The notes: generated from the letters alone by a model not told the origin. A stretch of DNA of 64,000 bases from CALNZV01 sp942491115 (GCA_942491115.1 CALNZV010000008.1:1-64000), one strand, 5' to 3'; positions 34,499 to 44,284 are shown, counted from the first letter of the stretch. Translations and numbers: made by a program.

Positions 34499-35926
34499 AT
34501 GGACTATCGGCACAAATGGCAAACCATGGCGGCGGTGGGGACCGGCGTTTTTCTGGCCACCCTGGACGGCAGCATCGTGAATGTATCCCTGCCGACACTG
34601 GTCCGGGTGTTGGAAACGGATTTTGCCACCGTGCAGTGGGTGGTGATGGCCTATCTGCTGATCATCACCGCCTCTATGCTGGCCATGGGCCGTTTGGCGG
34701 ACATGGTGGGGAAAAAAACCGTCTACGCCTGGGGGTTTGCCATTTTCACCGCAGGCTCGGCGCTCTGCGGCACGGCCCCGTCGGTCCTCTGGCTCATCGC
34801 TTGGCGGGTGATTCAGGCCGTGGGAGCATCCATGATGATGGCTCTCGGGGCGGCAATCTTAACCGAGGCCTTTCCGCCATGGGAAAGAGGAAAGGCACTG
34901 GGGCTGATCGGCGCCGTCGTTTCCGTGGCCATTGCGGCGGGGCCGGCAGTGGGAGGGGCTATCGTGGGGTCCCTCTCGTGGCGGTGGATTTTCTACGTTA
35001 ATCTCCCCTTGGGCATCATTGGATGGTTGTTGACAAGGCGCTACTTACCAAATCGGAAGCCTTCAACCTGCCCACCCTTCGACTATGGAGGAGCGTTGAC
35101 CCTGTTTTTAAGTTTTCTGTCCCTGCTTGTGGGGTTGAGCATCGGACAGCGGCAGGGGTTTGCAACCCCTGCCTCGTGGGGCTTGATCTGCCTGTGGCCG
35201 GCAGGGATGGGCGTCTTTGTTCTTCAGGAGAAACGGCGCCTCCATCCCATGGTGGACCTGACCCTTTTTAGAAACCCGACCCTCTCCATCAGCCTTCTCA
35301 CCGGCTTTATCTGCTTTGTCGGGCTTTCCGGTATCGTCATTTTGATGCCCTTTTATCTGGAGATCATTCTCAGATTCAAGCCGGTCCATGTGGGACTATT
35401 GATGGGAGTGGTGCCGGTAATGCTGGGTATCACCGCCCCCTTATCCGGGTTCATCTCCGACCGGGCGGGGTCCAGGATGCTGACCGTCGTCGGGCTGGCG
35501 CTCATGACGGCCGGCTATCTTGCCGCGGGAACATTGGATCAAGAGACATCCGCCGTGGGCTACCTGCTGCGGATGTCACTGATCGGGGTCGGGCTCGGGA
35601 TTTTTATCTCCCCCAACAACAGCACCATCATGGGATCGGCACCTTCCCATCAGCTGGGAATCGTCTCCGGCATGATGGCCATTACCCGAACCCTTGGGCA
35701 GACGGTGGGGGTCTCGGTCCTTGGCGCCGTATGGGCCGGCCGCACGGCGCTTCATGCCGGTCAAAAACTGCATGGCAGCACCACACTGGCCCCCCTGGAA
35801 AGCCAGGCGGCTGCCCTACAGGACACCTTTCATTGCGCGGCCTTTCTGCTGGTCACGGCATTGGTTCTCTCAGGATGGCGGTTTCTAAAGGGGTCGAACA
35901 CAAAAACCAAGAAACGAATCGACTAG
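34499..35926 (+). CDS. MFS drug/anion exporter, DHA2 (14-TM) family
   Basis: A 475-residue EmrB/QacA-type proton antiporter with 14 predicted TM helices. Motif D1-like LDGSIVNVSLPTLVRVL is in TM1, and motif A GRLADMVGKKTVYAWG follows TM2. An antiporter motif C-like glycine-rich segment (VVSVAIAAGPAVGGAIVGSLSWRWIFYVNLPLG) lies in TM5-6. No membrane-fusion partner is adjacent. Exporters of this family extrude hydrophobic toxins; a role in sulfonate or sulfite export cannot be excluded but has no direct support. Confidence 0.85.
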   Translation: MDYRHKWQTMAAVGTGVFLATLDGSIVNVSLPTLVRVLETDFATVQWVVMAYLLIITASMLAMGRLADMVGKKTVYAWGFAIFTAGSALCGTAPSVLWLIAWRVIQAVGASMMMALGAAILTEAFPPWERGKALGLIGAVVSVAIAAGPAVGGAIVGSLSWRWIFYVNLPLGIIGWLLTRRYLPNRKPSTCPPFDYGGALTLFLSFLSLLVGLSIGQRQGFATPASWGLICLWPAGMGVFVLQEKRRLHPMVDLTLFRNPTLSISLLTGFICFVGLSGIVILMPFYLEIILRFKPVHVGLLMGVVPVMLGITAPLSGFISDRAGSRMLTVVGLALMTAGYLAAGTLDQETSAVGYLLRMSLIGVGLGIFISPNNSTIMGSAPSHQLGIVSGMMAITRTLGQTVGVSVLGAVWAGRTALHAGQKLHGSTTLAPLESQAAALQDTFHCAAFLLVTALVLSGWRFLKGSNTKTKKRID

Positions 35927-36007
35927 TTTCCGACGGATTCCGTCAGCCAACTGCAGTCGAAAACGGCGTCGGATCCGGCCCTTCAGCGTCAGGCCCGATG
36001 GCTGTCG

Positions 36008-37000
36008 TCAGGGCAGTGGTCTGGCCGGAGGGTCATGGGCAATGGAGCGAATGAGTGAAGCCAGCTTCTCGGGATGATGCCGTAGAATACCGCCGGATTG
36101 ATCCAGAAGGTCAGTCGCATACATCTGCCTCCCCTCGATCCATTCGTCTTCGGTATCCATCTTGACGAGGAAGGCCTTCTGTTCGGCGTATCGGTTCATC
36201 AACTCCGGAGCCGGCTCGCCGATATTGGCAATCACCCCATCCAACCGGCACCCCAGGGTGGCCTCCAGTTCCGATACGAAGGTTCTGGGGGTAAACGCAT
36301 GGGTTTCGCCGTATTTCGTCATGAGATTAAGAACGTAGATGAGGGGGGCATTGGCACTTCGAAGGGCCTCGGCCACCCCGGGCACCACCAGATTGGGGAT
36401 GATGCTGGTAAAAAGGTCTCCGGGCCCCAGAACGATGAAATCGGCGGCTTCGATGGCCTCGATGACGGGCGGGTAGACTCTAACGGAATCGCTGTGATGG
36501 GGCACCAGAAAAACATCTTCGATTTTCTCCCGTTGGTTGCCGCGGGGAATGTCGATAGCTTTTTCTCCGAAAACCCGGGTCCCATCGGTCAACTCGGCCA
36601 CCAGGGTGGCCTCATCGACGGTTACCGGAAGGATGGTGCCGCGGACATCAAGAATCTCGCTCAAGGCAAGGATGCCCCGGGGAAAGCTTCCCGTGTAGCG
36701 GGACAGCATGGTCAGGAGCATGTTGCCGGCATTGTGTCCGCTGAGCCGGCGATCTCTGGAAAAGCGTTTAAGCAGAATCACCCGGGCCAGTTCCTGGTGA
36801 GGCGACAGGGCCAGCACGCACTTCAACAAATCCCCAGGGGGCAAGATTCCCAATTCTCCTCGAAGACGTCCGGTGCTGCCACCGCTGTCTACCATCGACA
36901 CGACGGAGGTGATCTCGAAATCGGAAATTTCCCGGAGTCCCGACAGCAGCACGAATTGCCCGCTGCCGCCTCCGATGGTCACAATGTTTTTAACCGTCAC
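36008..37000 (-). CDS. yvcK: YvcK/CofD-family gluconeogenesis-factor protein
   Basis: A 330-residue cytoplasmic nucleotide-binding protein. The N-terminal GGGSGQFVLLSGLR and VSMVDSGGSTGRLRGELGILPPGDLLKCV are hallmarks of YvcK/YbhK, which bind UDP-sugars and influence cell-wall metabolism and growth on gluconeogenic carbon. Later motifs are SGHNAGNMLL and VLGPGDLFTSIIPNLVVPG. The start is GTG at 37000 with AAGGCGG upstream. It converges on the MFS gene and has no operon partner here. Confidence 0.85.
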   Translation of the reverse strand: MTVKNIVTIGGGSGQFVLLSGLREISDFEITSVVSMVDSGGSTGRLRGELGILPPGDLLKCVLALSPHQELARVILLKRFSRDRRLSGHNAGNMLLTMLSRYTGSFPRGILALSEILDVRGTILPVTVDEATLVAELTDGTRVFGEKAIDIPRGNQREKIEDVFLVPHHSDSVRVYPPVIEAIEAADFIVLGPGDLFTSIIPNLVVPGVAEALRSANAPLIYVLNLMTKYGETHAFTPRTFVSELEATLGCRLDGVIANIGEPAPELMNRYAEQKAFLVKMDTEDEWIEGRQMYATDLLDQSGGILRHHPEKLASLIRSIAHDPPARPLP

Positions 37001-37174
37001 AGCAAGCCGCCTTGTTGAACCGTCGCACCAAGTGGTCAGCAGGCCAGTCCCCCCCCTTTGCCCTCATCCCGCGGAGGATAGCCCCTTACCGAACGATGAT
37101 GGCCTGTCTATAATGGAAAACGCTCCAAGATTCAATCGAACCGCTGACCGTCGGCCGTGAGCCCCCCCACGGAA

Positions 37175-38257
37175 CTAATCGCCGCTCTTGCAGGCCGATC
37201 GACCCGCCATGGGATGAATGACCGCCCGACCCAGATTCAGATGGTTTTCCGCCATTTCACGACAGAAGCCGCAGGTCTCGCAGTGGTCGGGGCACTGGCA
37301 TGAGCGCTCCCAAAAATCCGCAGGCAACTGGTGGTTGGATATATGGATTCGTTCGGTCAGGGCCTCCAGAGTGTCTGACAGATCAAGCAAATTGCCCTCG
37401 TATCGACACCGGATATAAGCCCCGATGGTATTTTCGAGAAACGGCCCTCCCAGGGTTCGTCCACTCAGCTTGAGAAAATCCGCAAGACCATCGTATCGGT
37501 GAGCGTCCTCAGGGCGTATCAGGGGGGAACTGAATACCAGTTCAGGACGGGTCCAGAGCCGTCGAATGCACCCCAGGTCTCGATTGAGTGCGTGGGTATT
37601 CTCTGCCGTTAGGTTCATGTTCCCCATGGCGATGTGGGCATCATGGGCAGGCTTGAAAGGGCAGTCCGCCAGACAGCCCTCATTGGCCAGAAGACCGATG
37701 TGGATACCCGGGTATGCCCTGCGGAGGCGTGAGCCCAGTGATCGGAGCTCCTGGGGCCGTCGGTTGAGGCGACGGTCCAGAATCACTCTGCGGGGCGGTC
37801 GAAAACCCAGTTCCTCTATCTGGTCGAAGACGCGGCGAACCTTCGAATAGCGGTCCAGATGACCGTTGACGCTCGGAACCGCCTCCATGGTTTCCAGGGA
37901 CGCCCCTCCCCTCTCGACCAGAGCACGAAGAAAATAAAAATCCGAAAATACGACACCGTCAAGGCCGGCAATGTCCCTTATCCGCAGCAACTGGGACACG
38001 GTTTTGGCCAGCAGGTCCCGGTCGTCATAGAAATCGGGCCGATAGAAGCGGCTGTTGAGAAGGGCGTATTTTTTCGGTCCCATCAGGTCTGACATCGCCG
38101 CTGTCAGGACGGCCTCCTCTTCCGCCCAGAAACGATAGCGGCTGTCCAGCACCCTATCCCCAGGAAGCCGGAAATACACCGAATGAAGGGTTTCGACGCT
38201 GCCTTTCAGGAAGTCGATGTAGGCAGGCTCGGCAATCAGTGGAACGTCGAGCAACAC
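37175..38257 (-). CDS. U32 peptidase-like protein with C-terminal Cys cluster
   Basis: A 360-residue protein. The central part (RVILDRRLNRRPQELRSL and GIHIGLLANEGCLADCPFKPAHDAHIAMGN) resembles the Cys-containing core of U32 peptidases and the UbiU/UbiV/RlhA group, where such Cys residues hold an iron-sulfur cluster. The C terminus adds CQCPDHCETCGFC, six Cys in thirteen residues, another probable metal or Fe-S site. The start is GTG at 38257 with GGAG nine bases upstream. The fold assignment is tentative and no substrate is known. It lies 48 bases after the LuxR gene, probably in the same transcript. Confidence 0.6.
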   Translation of the reverse strand: MLLDVPLIAEPAYIDFLKGSVETLHSVYFRLPGDRVLDSRYRFWAEEEAVLTAAMSDLMGPKKYALLNSRFYRPDFYDDRDLLAKTVSQLLRIRDIAGLDGVVFSDFYFLRALVERGGASLETMEAVPSVNGHLDRYSKVRRVFDQIEELGFRPPRRVILDRRLNRRPQELRSLGSRLRRAYPGIHIGLLANEGCLADCPFKPAHDAHIAMGNMNLTAENTHALNRDLGCIRRLWTRPELVFSSPLIRPEDAHRYDGLADFLKLSGRTLGGPFLENTIGAYIRCRYEGNLLDLSDTLEALTERIHISNHQLPADFWERSCQCPDHCETCGFCREMAENHLNLGRAVIHPMAGRSACKSGD

Positions 38258-38305
38258 GGTGCGGGTCTCCTCTCATCGGCACGCCCGCCTGCGGGGCTCG
38301 CCGGA

Positions 38306-40408
38306 CTAAGGTTCCAGGGATAGCAGATAGGAACGCAGGTTGGCCTTTACATGTTTGATGCCCAGCTTGCGTCGAAGATGATCCCGGTAGGTTTCAACGG
38401 TCCGGATCGAAATGCCCAGATCCTCTCCAATCTCTCCAGATGTCTGTCCCCGGCGAATGCGGTGGGCAATGTCCAGTTCCCGGTCGGAAAGCAGCCATGT
38501 CAGCGTCGAAAAGCGTGTTCGTAGAGGACGAATGAATTCGAGCACCTCTAGTCGGAACCGCTTGACAGCCTCCTCGGTGTCCGGGCGGGTATCCATGGCA
38601 TCGATCAGTGGAATCAAAAACGAAGATACATTGCACAGCAAATAGTCCTCCAGCTGTTTCCTGTCCCTTGGGCGACCCTCGAGAAGTCTTTTGAGATGGC
38701 GGTTTTTCTGTTCAAGGTTGAGGGACTTTCGAAGGAGAACCCGTTGCCCCCGTTCAAGGGCATTCAGATCTGCCGTCAGATCGGCAAAAAGCGCTTGAAT
38801 ATCCTGCTTTAATACCAAAAGGGCTTCACACACCGGTCCCAGGGGATGGTTGTCAACCCGGGTGACCGTCGGGTTCAGAAACGGTTCCTCTCCTTGTTGC
38901 ATCCCCCGGATCAACAGCCACATGTCATCAATGAGACGGTTCTGGTAAGGCATATCGGGCCACCGCCGGATGGGTGAGGCCTCGGCCCTGAGGGGAGGAG
39001 AGACCTCGGCAGGAAGCCCTCTGTCCACGGGTGCGGGAGCCTGGATGAGTGACCCATTCCCTGGCAGGATGTGGTCCTCTGCCGTGCTGTCCGCGTCATC
39101 ACCGGCTGCCGCCCTCTCCCCACCACCGATCCAGATCTCCTCCTCCAGCGCCGTCAAGGCCTGGACAAGGAAGCCCCGGCGAATCGGAAGCCCCAGCTTA
39201 CGGCGAATGCGAGTCCGGTGGCCTTCAACGGTTCTGGTGCTAAGGCCCGTCAGTTGCGCAATCTGTCGGGTCCCACGACCATGGCGGATCAAAAAGGCAA
39301 TGACAAGCTCTTTTCTGCTCAGAGCCTTTTCCCCGGCCCTCAACCGGTAGCCGAGGGGCGACAAGACATGGGTGATGGCGGTATCGATCAGTCTCAGGAG
39401 ACCCTCCTCATTCTCATCAATGGATCGGCACCGCAGCGTCTCGAGGCAGCTCCGAAGGCTGTCGGCGGAACGGTCCGCCAGCCGCTGTCGGTCCGAATGA
39501 CGATCACGGCTTCGCTTCTCCAGAAGAATCCCCATGGTGGTGTTGATTTCATGTAAATCGTTATTTTTCTGGATCAGCTCCGCTTTCCGCCGACGAAGCC
39601 GATGCCGGAGAGCATCTTTTTCAATAAGAAGACGGTTCAGGGACGAGGTGTTGTGTCGGATGGCCCTGTAAAAGGGGTAAAATGGATGGGCCGCTCCGAT
39701 GGCCGGCTCGTTGCTGTTGAGGGGGGTCCCACCCAGGGTGATCGAACCAATATAACCGACCAGATCCGCTACAGCGGTTTCCACACAAAAAGGCAGCGAC
39801 AGGGGGTGAACTCCGAGAGCCGCATCGCCCTCGACGTTCCCCTGCCCAGAGGCGGTGCCATCAAGCACGATTGACGCTTTCTGGACAGCCTCCAATGGAA
39901 TCGATGCGTGGTGCAGCTCAAAGGGGAAAATCCGCGCCCTGGAGGCGAGCTGCACACTTAACCGAAACACCGCCGGTACTCGGCAAAGAATGACGCCGGC
40001 CATGTTTGTGCGGCGCTTGGCGTAATTCACCAGGAAAAGTCTTGCTTTGAAAGAAATCCGTTTCAGCCGATGGATATCGTTGATCAGTACGAAGGCATCG
40101 GTTGGGGACACATGGCGGTTGATCAACCCATCGAGGCGTGAGAAGGCATCCATGATGAAGGGTCTGCGAGAATACCCCTCCGGGCTGATCCATACGATGC
40201 TGTTTTCGAGAATCGCTCCGAACAGTCGGTATGCCCCGTCAGGACTCAGATAAATGAACCGGCGCTCTTCGGGTATGGGGGTGCCTGATACCGGACTGTA
40301 GAAAGGAGGATTTGACGGGTATGCCCGAAAGGCGGCTTCCAGAGGATTTTGGGTAAATGGTTGCATTGCCTGATCAATCGGTTGAGGCATCGGCGTCAGA
40401 GCCTGCAC
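38306..40408 (-). CDS. LuxR-type regulator with two tandem coiled-coil/HTH modules
   Basis: A 700-residue protein with an unusual layout. Residues about 85-190 look like a STAS-like sensor domain (FVLINDIHRLKRISFKARLF, GVILCRVPAVFRL). Then a coiled coil plus LuxR HTH appears twice: coil 262-320 with HTH 362-420 (IAQLTGLSTRTVEGHRTRIR), and coil 535-590 with HTH 640-700 (IGEDLGISIRTVETYRDHLR). The coils share LLE-x-R-x-RDR, so the unit has been duplicated inside one gene. Such units normally occur once, at the C terminus of PAS/LuxR proteins. The start may be GTG 40408, ATG 40390 or ATG 40366; none has a convincing ribosome site. Confidence 0.75.
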   Translation of the reverse strand: MQALTPMPQPIDQAMQPFTQNPLEAAFRAYPSNPPFYSPVSGTPIPEERRFIYLSPDGAYRLFGAILENSIVWISPEGYSRRPFIMDAFSRLDGLINRHVSPTDAFVLINDIHRLKRISFKARLFLVNYAKRRTNMAGVILCRVPAVFRLSVQLASRARIFPFELHHASIPLEAVQKASIVLDGTASGQGNVEGDAALGVHPLSLPFCVETAVADLVGYIGSITLGGTPLNSNEPAIGAAHPFYPFYRAIRHNTSSLNRLLIEKDALRHRLRRRKAELIQKNNDLHEINTTMGILLEKRSRDRHSDRQRLADRSADSLRSCLETLRCRSIDENEEGLLRLIDTAITHVLSPLGYRLRAGEKALSRKELVIAFLIRHGRGTRQIAQLTGLSTRTVEGHRTRIRRKLGLPIRRGFLVQALTALEEEIWIGGGERAAAGDDADSTAEDHILPGNGSLIQAPAPVDRGLPAEVSPPLRAEASPIRRWPDMPYQNRLIDDMWLLIRGMQQGEEPFLNPTVTRVDNHPLGPVCEALLVLKQDIQALFADLTADLNALERGQRVLLRKSLNLEQKNRHLKRLLEGRPRDRKQLEDYLLCNVSSFLIPLIDAMDTRPDTEEAVKRFRLEVLEFIRPLRTRFSTLTWLLSDRELDIAHRIRRGQTSGEIGEDLGISIRTVETYRDHLRRKLGIKHVKANLRSYLLSLEP

Positions 40409-40718
40409 CCGCCTGTAGAGTGGTATTCGTCACCTTCCCGACCCATTGGCGCCACCCGAAAGGGTCGTATCGAGACCATATCCACCGCTCAAACGCTGGG
40501 ACCAACGGGACCAGAATCAACGGTCTGCAACACCGAATTCAGCGCAGCCGTGAGGTGCCTAAAGGATGAAGACGACCTGTCAGGTCTGCCCCTTTGAAAG
40601 GCCCGGTTATATAAAGGAGGCGACCCCAACAGACACCGGCCTCCTTTGCTGCAATCCGGAACGGAGGCGGATACACTCACGGGCGTGAACCCTTGGCCGT
40701 TTCTCGCTTTCACCGGCT
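40409..40718. other. 310-base intergenic region
   Basis: Lies between the start of the LuxR gene and the end of yceD. It holds one clear hairpin at 40613-40647. The ribosomal protein L32 gene rpmF, which normally follows yceD, is absent: none of the frames reads MAVPKRK-like sequence. Confidence 0.6.
40613..40647 (-). terminator. Hairpin downstream of yceD
   Basis: AAAGGAGGC (40613-40621) and GCCTCCTTT (40639-40647) form a perfect 9-bp stem around a 17-base loop. On the minus strand the stem ends in CCTTTATAT, a weak U-tract, about 70 bases after the yceD stop. A plausible but not strong terminator. Confidence 0.45.
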
Positions 40719-41270
40719 CTATTCCGGCAGGTATTCCCTCAGCGTCTTCAGGATAGCCAGCCGCGGGTCCACCTCAGGTCCCTCGCACCGACAATCCTCG
40801 ACATTGAGATCGACACCGCAACCGGGGCACAGCCCGAGACAATCGGAGCCGCAGACCGCCTGCATCGGGAAAGCCATCAACACCTGCTCCTCCAGCACCG
40901 GTCCGAGATCGATATCTTCACCATCGAAGAAAACCGTCCCTATCTCCCCCTCGGAGAGCTCAACCTCTTCCTCCCCGCCGGAAGCGGTTCCCTCCGGACC
41001 GGGGGCGAAAGTGATGCTGAAACGGCCCGACAACCGTGTATCGAAACCGCCGAGGCACCGGTCACAGGTCAATCTAACGCGGGTATCGAACCAGCCCTCT
41101 GCCACAAAGAGGGTCCCCCGAGGCGTCAGATCGACGGCAACCCGCAGGGGCTCATGGAATTCGCAGCGATCGCCTTCGGTCATCTGCTGCAAACCAGGAA
41201 AGTCAAGGGCCCTTATCTCAAATGACAGACGGACACCCTCCGGGGAGATCGCCGATGTCCCCACTTTCAT
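40719..41270 (-). CDS. yceD: YceD/DUF177 family protein
   Basis: A 183-residue member of the DUF177 family, linked to 23S rRNA accumulation and usually co-transcribed with rpmF. It has the CDRCLGGFDT motif in the middle and a C-terminal zinc-ribbon-like CGSDCLGLCPGCGVDLN, then a final DPRLAILKTL. The N terminus starts at 41270 with GGAGG five bases upstream. Here it stands alone: no rpmF follows. Confidence 0.82.
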   Translation of the reverse strand: MKVGTSAISPEGVRLSFEIRALDFPGLQQMTEGDRCEFHEPLRVAVDLTPRGTLFVAEGWFDTRVRLTCDRCLGGFDTRLSGRFSITFAPGPEGTASGGEEEVELSEGEIGTVFFDGEDIDLGPVLEEQVLMAFPMQAVCGSDCLGLCPGCGVDLNVEDCRCEGPEVDPRLAILKTLREYLPE

Positions 41271-41969
41271 GCCTACCTCCTCTATCCGCCCACAGGTCCT
41301 TGTCCGGACCCGGCCCGGGAACCAGGTGGGGCCGATCGCCGCCCGGCCAGCGGCCGGGAAAGTCGGTCATTATCTATAAAGCATAGAACCAATATGACCA
41401 TCAATCAAAGGAAAATTCGAACCGGCGAGGTCCCGTCGGATTACCGAGAACAACGAGAGCTCGGCGGCACTCTGATCCCTCTGATATCCTGGATGGGAAA
41501 AGCCCCCAACCGCTGCCAAAGCGATGGTTCTGCCGGAGGGTCAAAAAAATCAGTTTTTGAAGAAAATTTTACTTGACAAGACCAAACCACTAATTGTAAA
41601 CAACTCAACAGACTGAATACGATTCATTATTCAACATTTGCTTCGGTTAATGAATGGAGGGCGCATTCAAAGAATGCTCAGAAAACATCCTGCCAGATTG
41701 AATCGGGTTCAACGCTCTGAGGTCACCGTTTGCTCGACGGTACCGCATTCTGAGTCGAATCCTTTTTTTATTATTATCGGCTGCCAGCACACCACCGTCC
41801 TGGGGTCCGGGCTTTCAGGACGATCATATATTGCCGGAGTTGCCTCCACACACAACGGTTTTGAGTTGAAACCCGATCACGATCAATGTCCCGAGGCCGG
41901 CCCGGCAATGGGTGTGTCGAACACTATCGGTTCCTTTTTTTAACCCAACCAAACCAACGGGGGTGAACT
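41271..41969. other. 699-base divergent intergenic region between yceD and acs
   Basis: No protein gene is convincing; the small open frames have no ribosome sites or family features. It turns AT-rich around 41545-41645, where the candidate acs promoter lies, leaving a leader of roughly 370 bases before the acs start codon. That is long enough to carry regulatory RNA structure, but I found no riboswitch signature. Confidence 0.5.
41573..41602 (+). promoter_or_regulatory. Candidate sigma-70 promoter for acs
   Basis: TTGACA at 41573-41578 is a perfect -35; TAAACA at 41597-41602 is a modest -10 at 18-base spacing, within the most AT-rich part of the intergenic region. The long distance to acs makes this tentative. 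Confidence 0.35.
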
Positions 41970-44000
41970 ATGTCACAGAAGGAGAACGCTGGATCCTCGG
42001 AAGCTTCGATCGCTGTCCACTGGCAGGAAGAGGATTACTTCCCTCCACCCAGAGATTTTGTGGCTCAGGCAAACATGTCGGACGAAACCATCTACGACCG
42101 GTTCAGCCTGGACAATTTTCCCAACTGCTTCAAGGAGTACGCCGATCTGCTCGACTGGTACGAGTACTGGGATGAAATCCTCGATACCAGCGACGCACCC
42201 TGCTACAAATGGTTCAAGGGGGGAAAGATCAACGCCAGCTACAACTGCGTCGACCGTCATCTACCCAAGAACAAAAATAAGACGGCCATCCACTTCGTCC
42301 CGGAACTCGAAGAAGAAAAGGTGGAGCATGTCACCTACCAGGAACTCTACCTCCGGGTAAACGAGATGGCGGCGCTGCTGAAGGATTTCGCCGGTCTCAA
42401 AAGGGGCGACCGCGTCACCCTGCACCTGCCCATGAGCGTAGATCTGCCCATCACCATGCTCGCCTGCGCCCGATTGGGCGTCATCCACTCCCAGGTCTTC
42501 GGCGGGTTCAGCGGCAAGGCGGCCGCCGACCGAATTATCGACTCCGGCAGCCGCGTTCTGATCACCATGGACGCCTATTATCGTGGCGGCAAACTGCTCG
42601 ACCACAAGAACAAGGCGGACATTGCCGTGGAAGAAGCGGCAAAAGAGGGCCAAAAGGTCGACAAGGTTCTCATCTGGCAGCGCTACCCGGGCAAGTATTC
42701 CGGTGATACGCCCCTGGTTGATGGCCGGGATTTCTTCGTCAACGATGAGCTTAAAAACTTTTACGGCGTCAAGGTGGAGCCGGAGCGAATGAACGCGGAA
42801 GACCCGCTGTTTCTCATGTACACCAGCGGGACCACCGGCAAGCCCAAAGGCTGCCAGCATGGCACCGGCGGCTATCTGGCCTATGTCACCGGCACCTCCA
42901 AATACGTCCAGGACATTCATCCCGAGGATGTCTACTGGTGCATGGCGGACATCGGCTGGATCACCGGGCATTCCTACATCGTCTACGGTCCCCTGGCCCT
43001 TTGCGCATCGTCGGTCATCTATGAGGGCATTCCCAACTACCCCGATCCCGGAAGGCCCTGGCGGATTGCCCAGGACCTGGATGTCAACATCTTCCATACC
43101 GCACCGACCGCCATCCGGGCCCTGCGGAAGATCGGTCCCGACGAGCCCGCCAAATACAATTACAAATTCAAACACATGACCACCGTTGGCGAGCCCATCG
43201 AGCCGGAAGTCTGGAAATGGTACTACAACGTCGTGGGCAAGGGGCAAGCGGCCATCGTCGACACCTGGTGGCAGACGGAAACCGGCGGCTTCCTCTGCAG
43301 CACCCTGCCGGGCATCTCCCCCATGAAACCGGGCAGCGCCGGAAAAGGCATGCCGGGCATCCACCCGATCATCTACGACGACGAAGGCAACGAACTGCCC
43401 CGGGGCGCGGGAAAGGCCGGTAACATCTGCATTCAGAACCCCTGGCCCGGCATGTTTCAGACCATCTGGGGCGACCGCGATCGTTTCGTGACCAATTACT
43501 TCGAGCGCTATTGCAAGAATCCGGACAGCAAGGATTGGAGAGACTGGCCTTACATGACCGGCGACGCCGCCGTGGAAGCCCCCGACGGCTACTATCGGAT
43601 TCTGGGCCGCATCGACGACGTCATCAACGTGTCCGGCCACCGTCTGGGCACCAAGGAGCTGGAATCCGCGGCCCTGGTGGTTCCTGAGGTTGCCGAATCC
43701 GCCGTCGTGCCGGTCAAAGACGACATCAAGGGGGTAACCCCGGATATTTACGTGGCCCTCAAACCCGGGATCGAGGCCAGCGACGAGATTGTCAAAAAGG
43801 TCGTGGATGCCCTTGTCAGCGAAATCGGCCCGATTGCCAAACCCCGCAAGGTCTGGATCGTGCCCGACATGCCCAAGACCCGTTCCGGCAAGATCATGCG
43901 GCGGGTCCTGGCATCCCTCTCCAACAATACCGATGTCGGTGACGTGATGACCCTGGCCAATCCCGAAATTGTCGAGGCTATCAAGAAAATGGTCACCTAA
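41970..44000 (+). CDS. acs: Acetyl-CoA synthetase (AMP-forming)
   Basis: A 676-residue cytoplasmic ligase making acetyl-CoA from acetate, ATP and CoA via acetyl-AMP. It contains YTSGTTGKPKG (ATP loop), VDTWWQTETGG, TGDAAVEAPDGYYRILGRIDDVINVSGHRLGT, and the C-terminal KTRSGKIMRR whose second Lys is the site of regulatory acetylation. Length and motifs match Acs. A GGGGGTG ribosome site precedes the ATG. With the symporter downstream it forms an acetate scavenging pair. In a sulfate reducer it could also run acetate into the Wood-Ljungdahl pathway. Confidence 0.95.
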   Translation: MSQKENAGSSEASIAVHWQEEDYFPPPRDFVAQANMSDETIYDRFSLDNFPNCFKEYADLLDWYEYWDEILDTSDAPCYKWFKGGKINASYNCVDRHLPKNKNKTAIHFVPELEEEKVEHVTYQELYLRVNEMAALLKDFAGLKRGDRVTLHLPMSVDLPITMLACARLGVIHSQVFGGFSGKAAADRIIDSGSRVLITMDAYYRGGKLLDHKNKADIAVEEAAKEGQKVDKVLIWQRYPGKYSGDTPLVDGRDFFVNDELKNFYGVKVEPERMNAEDPLFLMYTSGTTGKPKGCQHGTGGYLAYVTGTSKYVQDIHPEDVYWCMADIGWITGHSYIVYGPLALCASSVIYEGIPNYPDPGRPWRIAQDLDVNIFHTAPTAIRALRKIGPDEPAKYNYKFKHMTTVGEPIEPEVWKWYYNVVGKGQAAIVDTWWQTETGGFLCSTLPGISPMKPGSAGKGMPGIHPIIYDDEGNELPRGAGKAGNICIQNPWPGMFQTIWGDRDRFVTNYFERYCKNPDSKDWRDWPYMTGDAAVEAPDGYYRILGRIDDVINVSGHRLGTKELESAALVVPEVAESAVVPVKDDIKGVTPDIYVALKPGIEASDEIVKKVVDALVSEIGPIAKPRKVWIVPDMPKTRSGKIMRRVLASLSNNTDVGDVMTLANPEIVEAIKKMVT

Positions 44001-44071
44001 TCCACGGCATGACAGCGGCCCGACCCCGGAATCGGGTCGCTTATTACCCCTCCGTTGAGGAGACGATGACC

Positions 44072-44100
44072 GGGGCGGAACCCGAAAGCGGTTCCGCCCC
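44072..44100 (+). terminator. Strong hairpin after acs
   Basis: GGGGCGGAACC (44072-44082) and GGTTCCGCCCC (44090-44100) form a perfect 11-bp stem with a seven-base loop containing GAAA, 70 bases after the acs stop. No T-run follows, so it may act as a partial terminator or RNA-stability element between acs and the symporter. The rest of 44001-44284 shows nothing else. Confidence 0.55.
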
Positions 44101-44284
44101 CGCATCGCAGCTTCAGGGGAGCACAACCAATACAACCGTTTTTCCAACGACGCCAACAAGACCGCTGAAAGGAGGTGTTAGCGACCGTAACGATTGCAAT
44201 CGAACCCATTCCTAAACTTGCCGATTGCCTGGTGCTCTGGAGTCTACCGACATAGGCATGACAGCAACGCAATGGAGGTATGAC

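Noticed and set aside
42261..44159. 632-residue minus-strand frame opposite acs
   Set aside because: Antisense to a well-conserved Acs with all its motifs; Gly/Asp/His-rich composition typical of a reverse-frame artefact.
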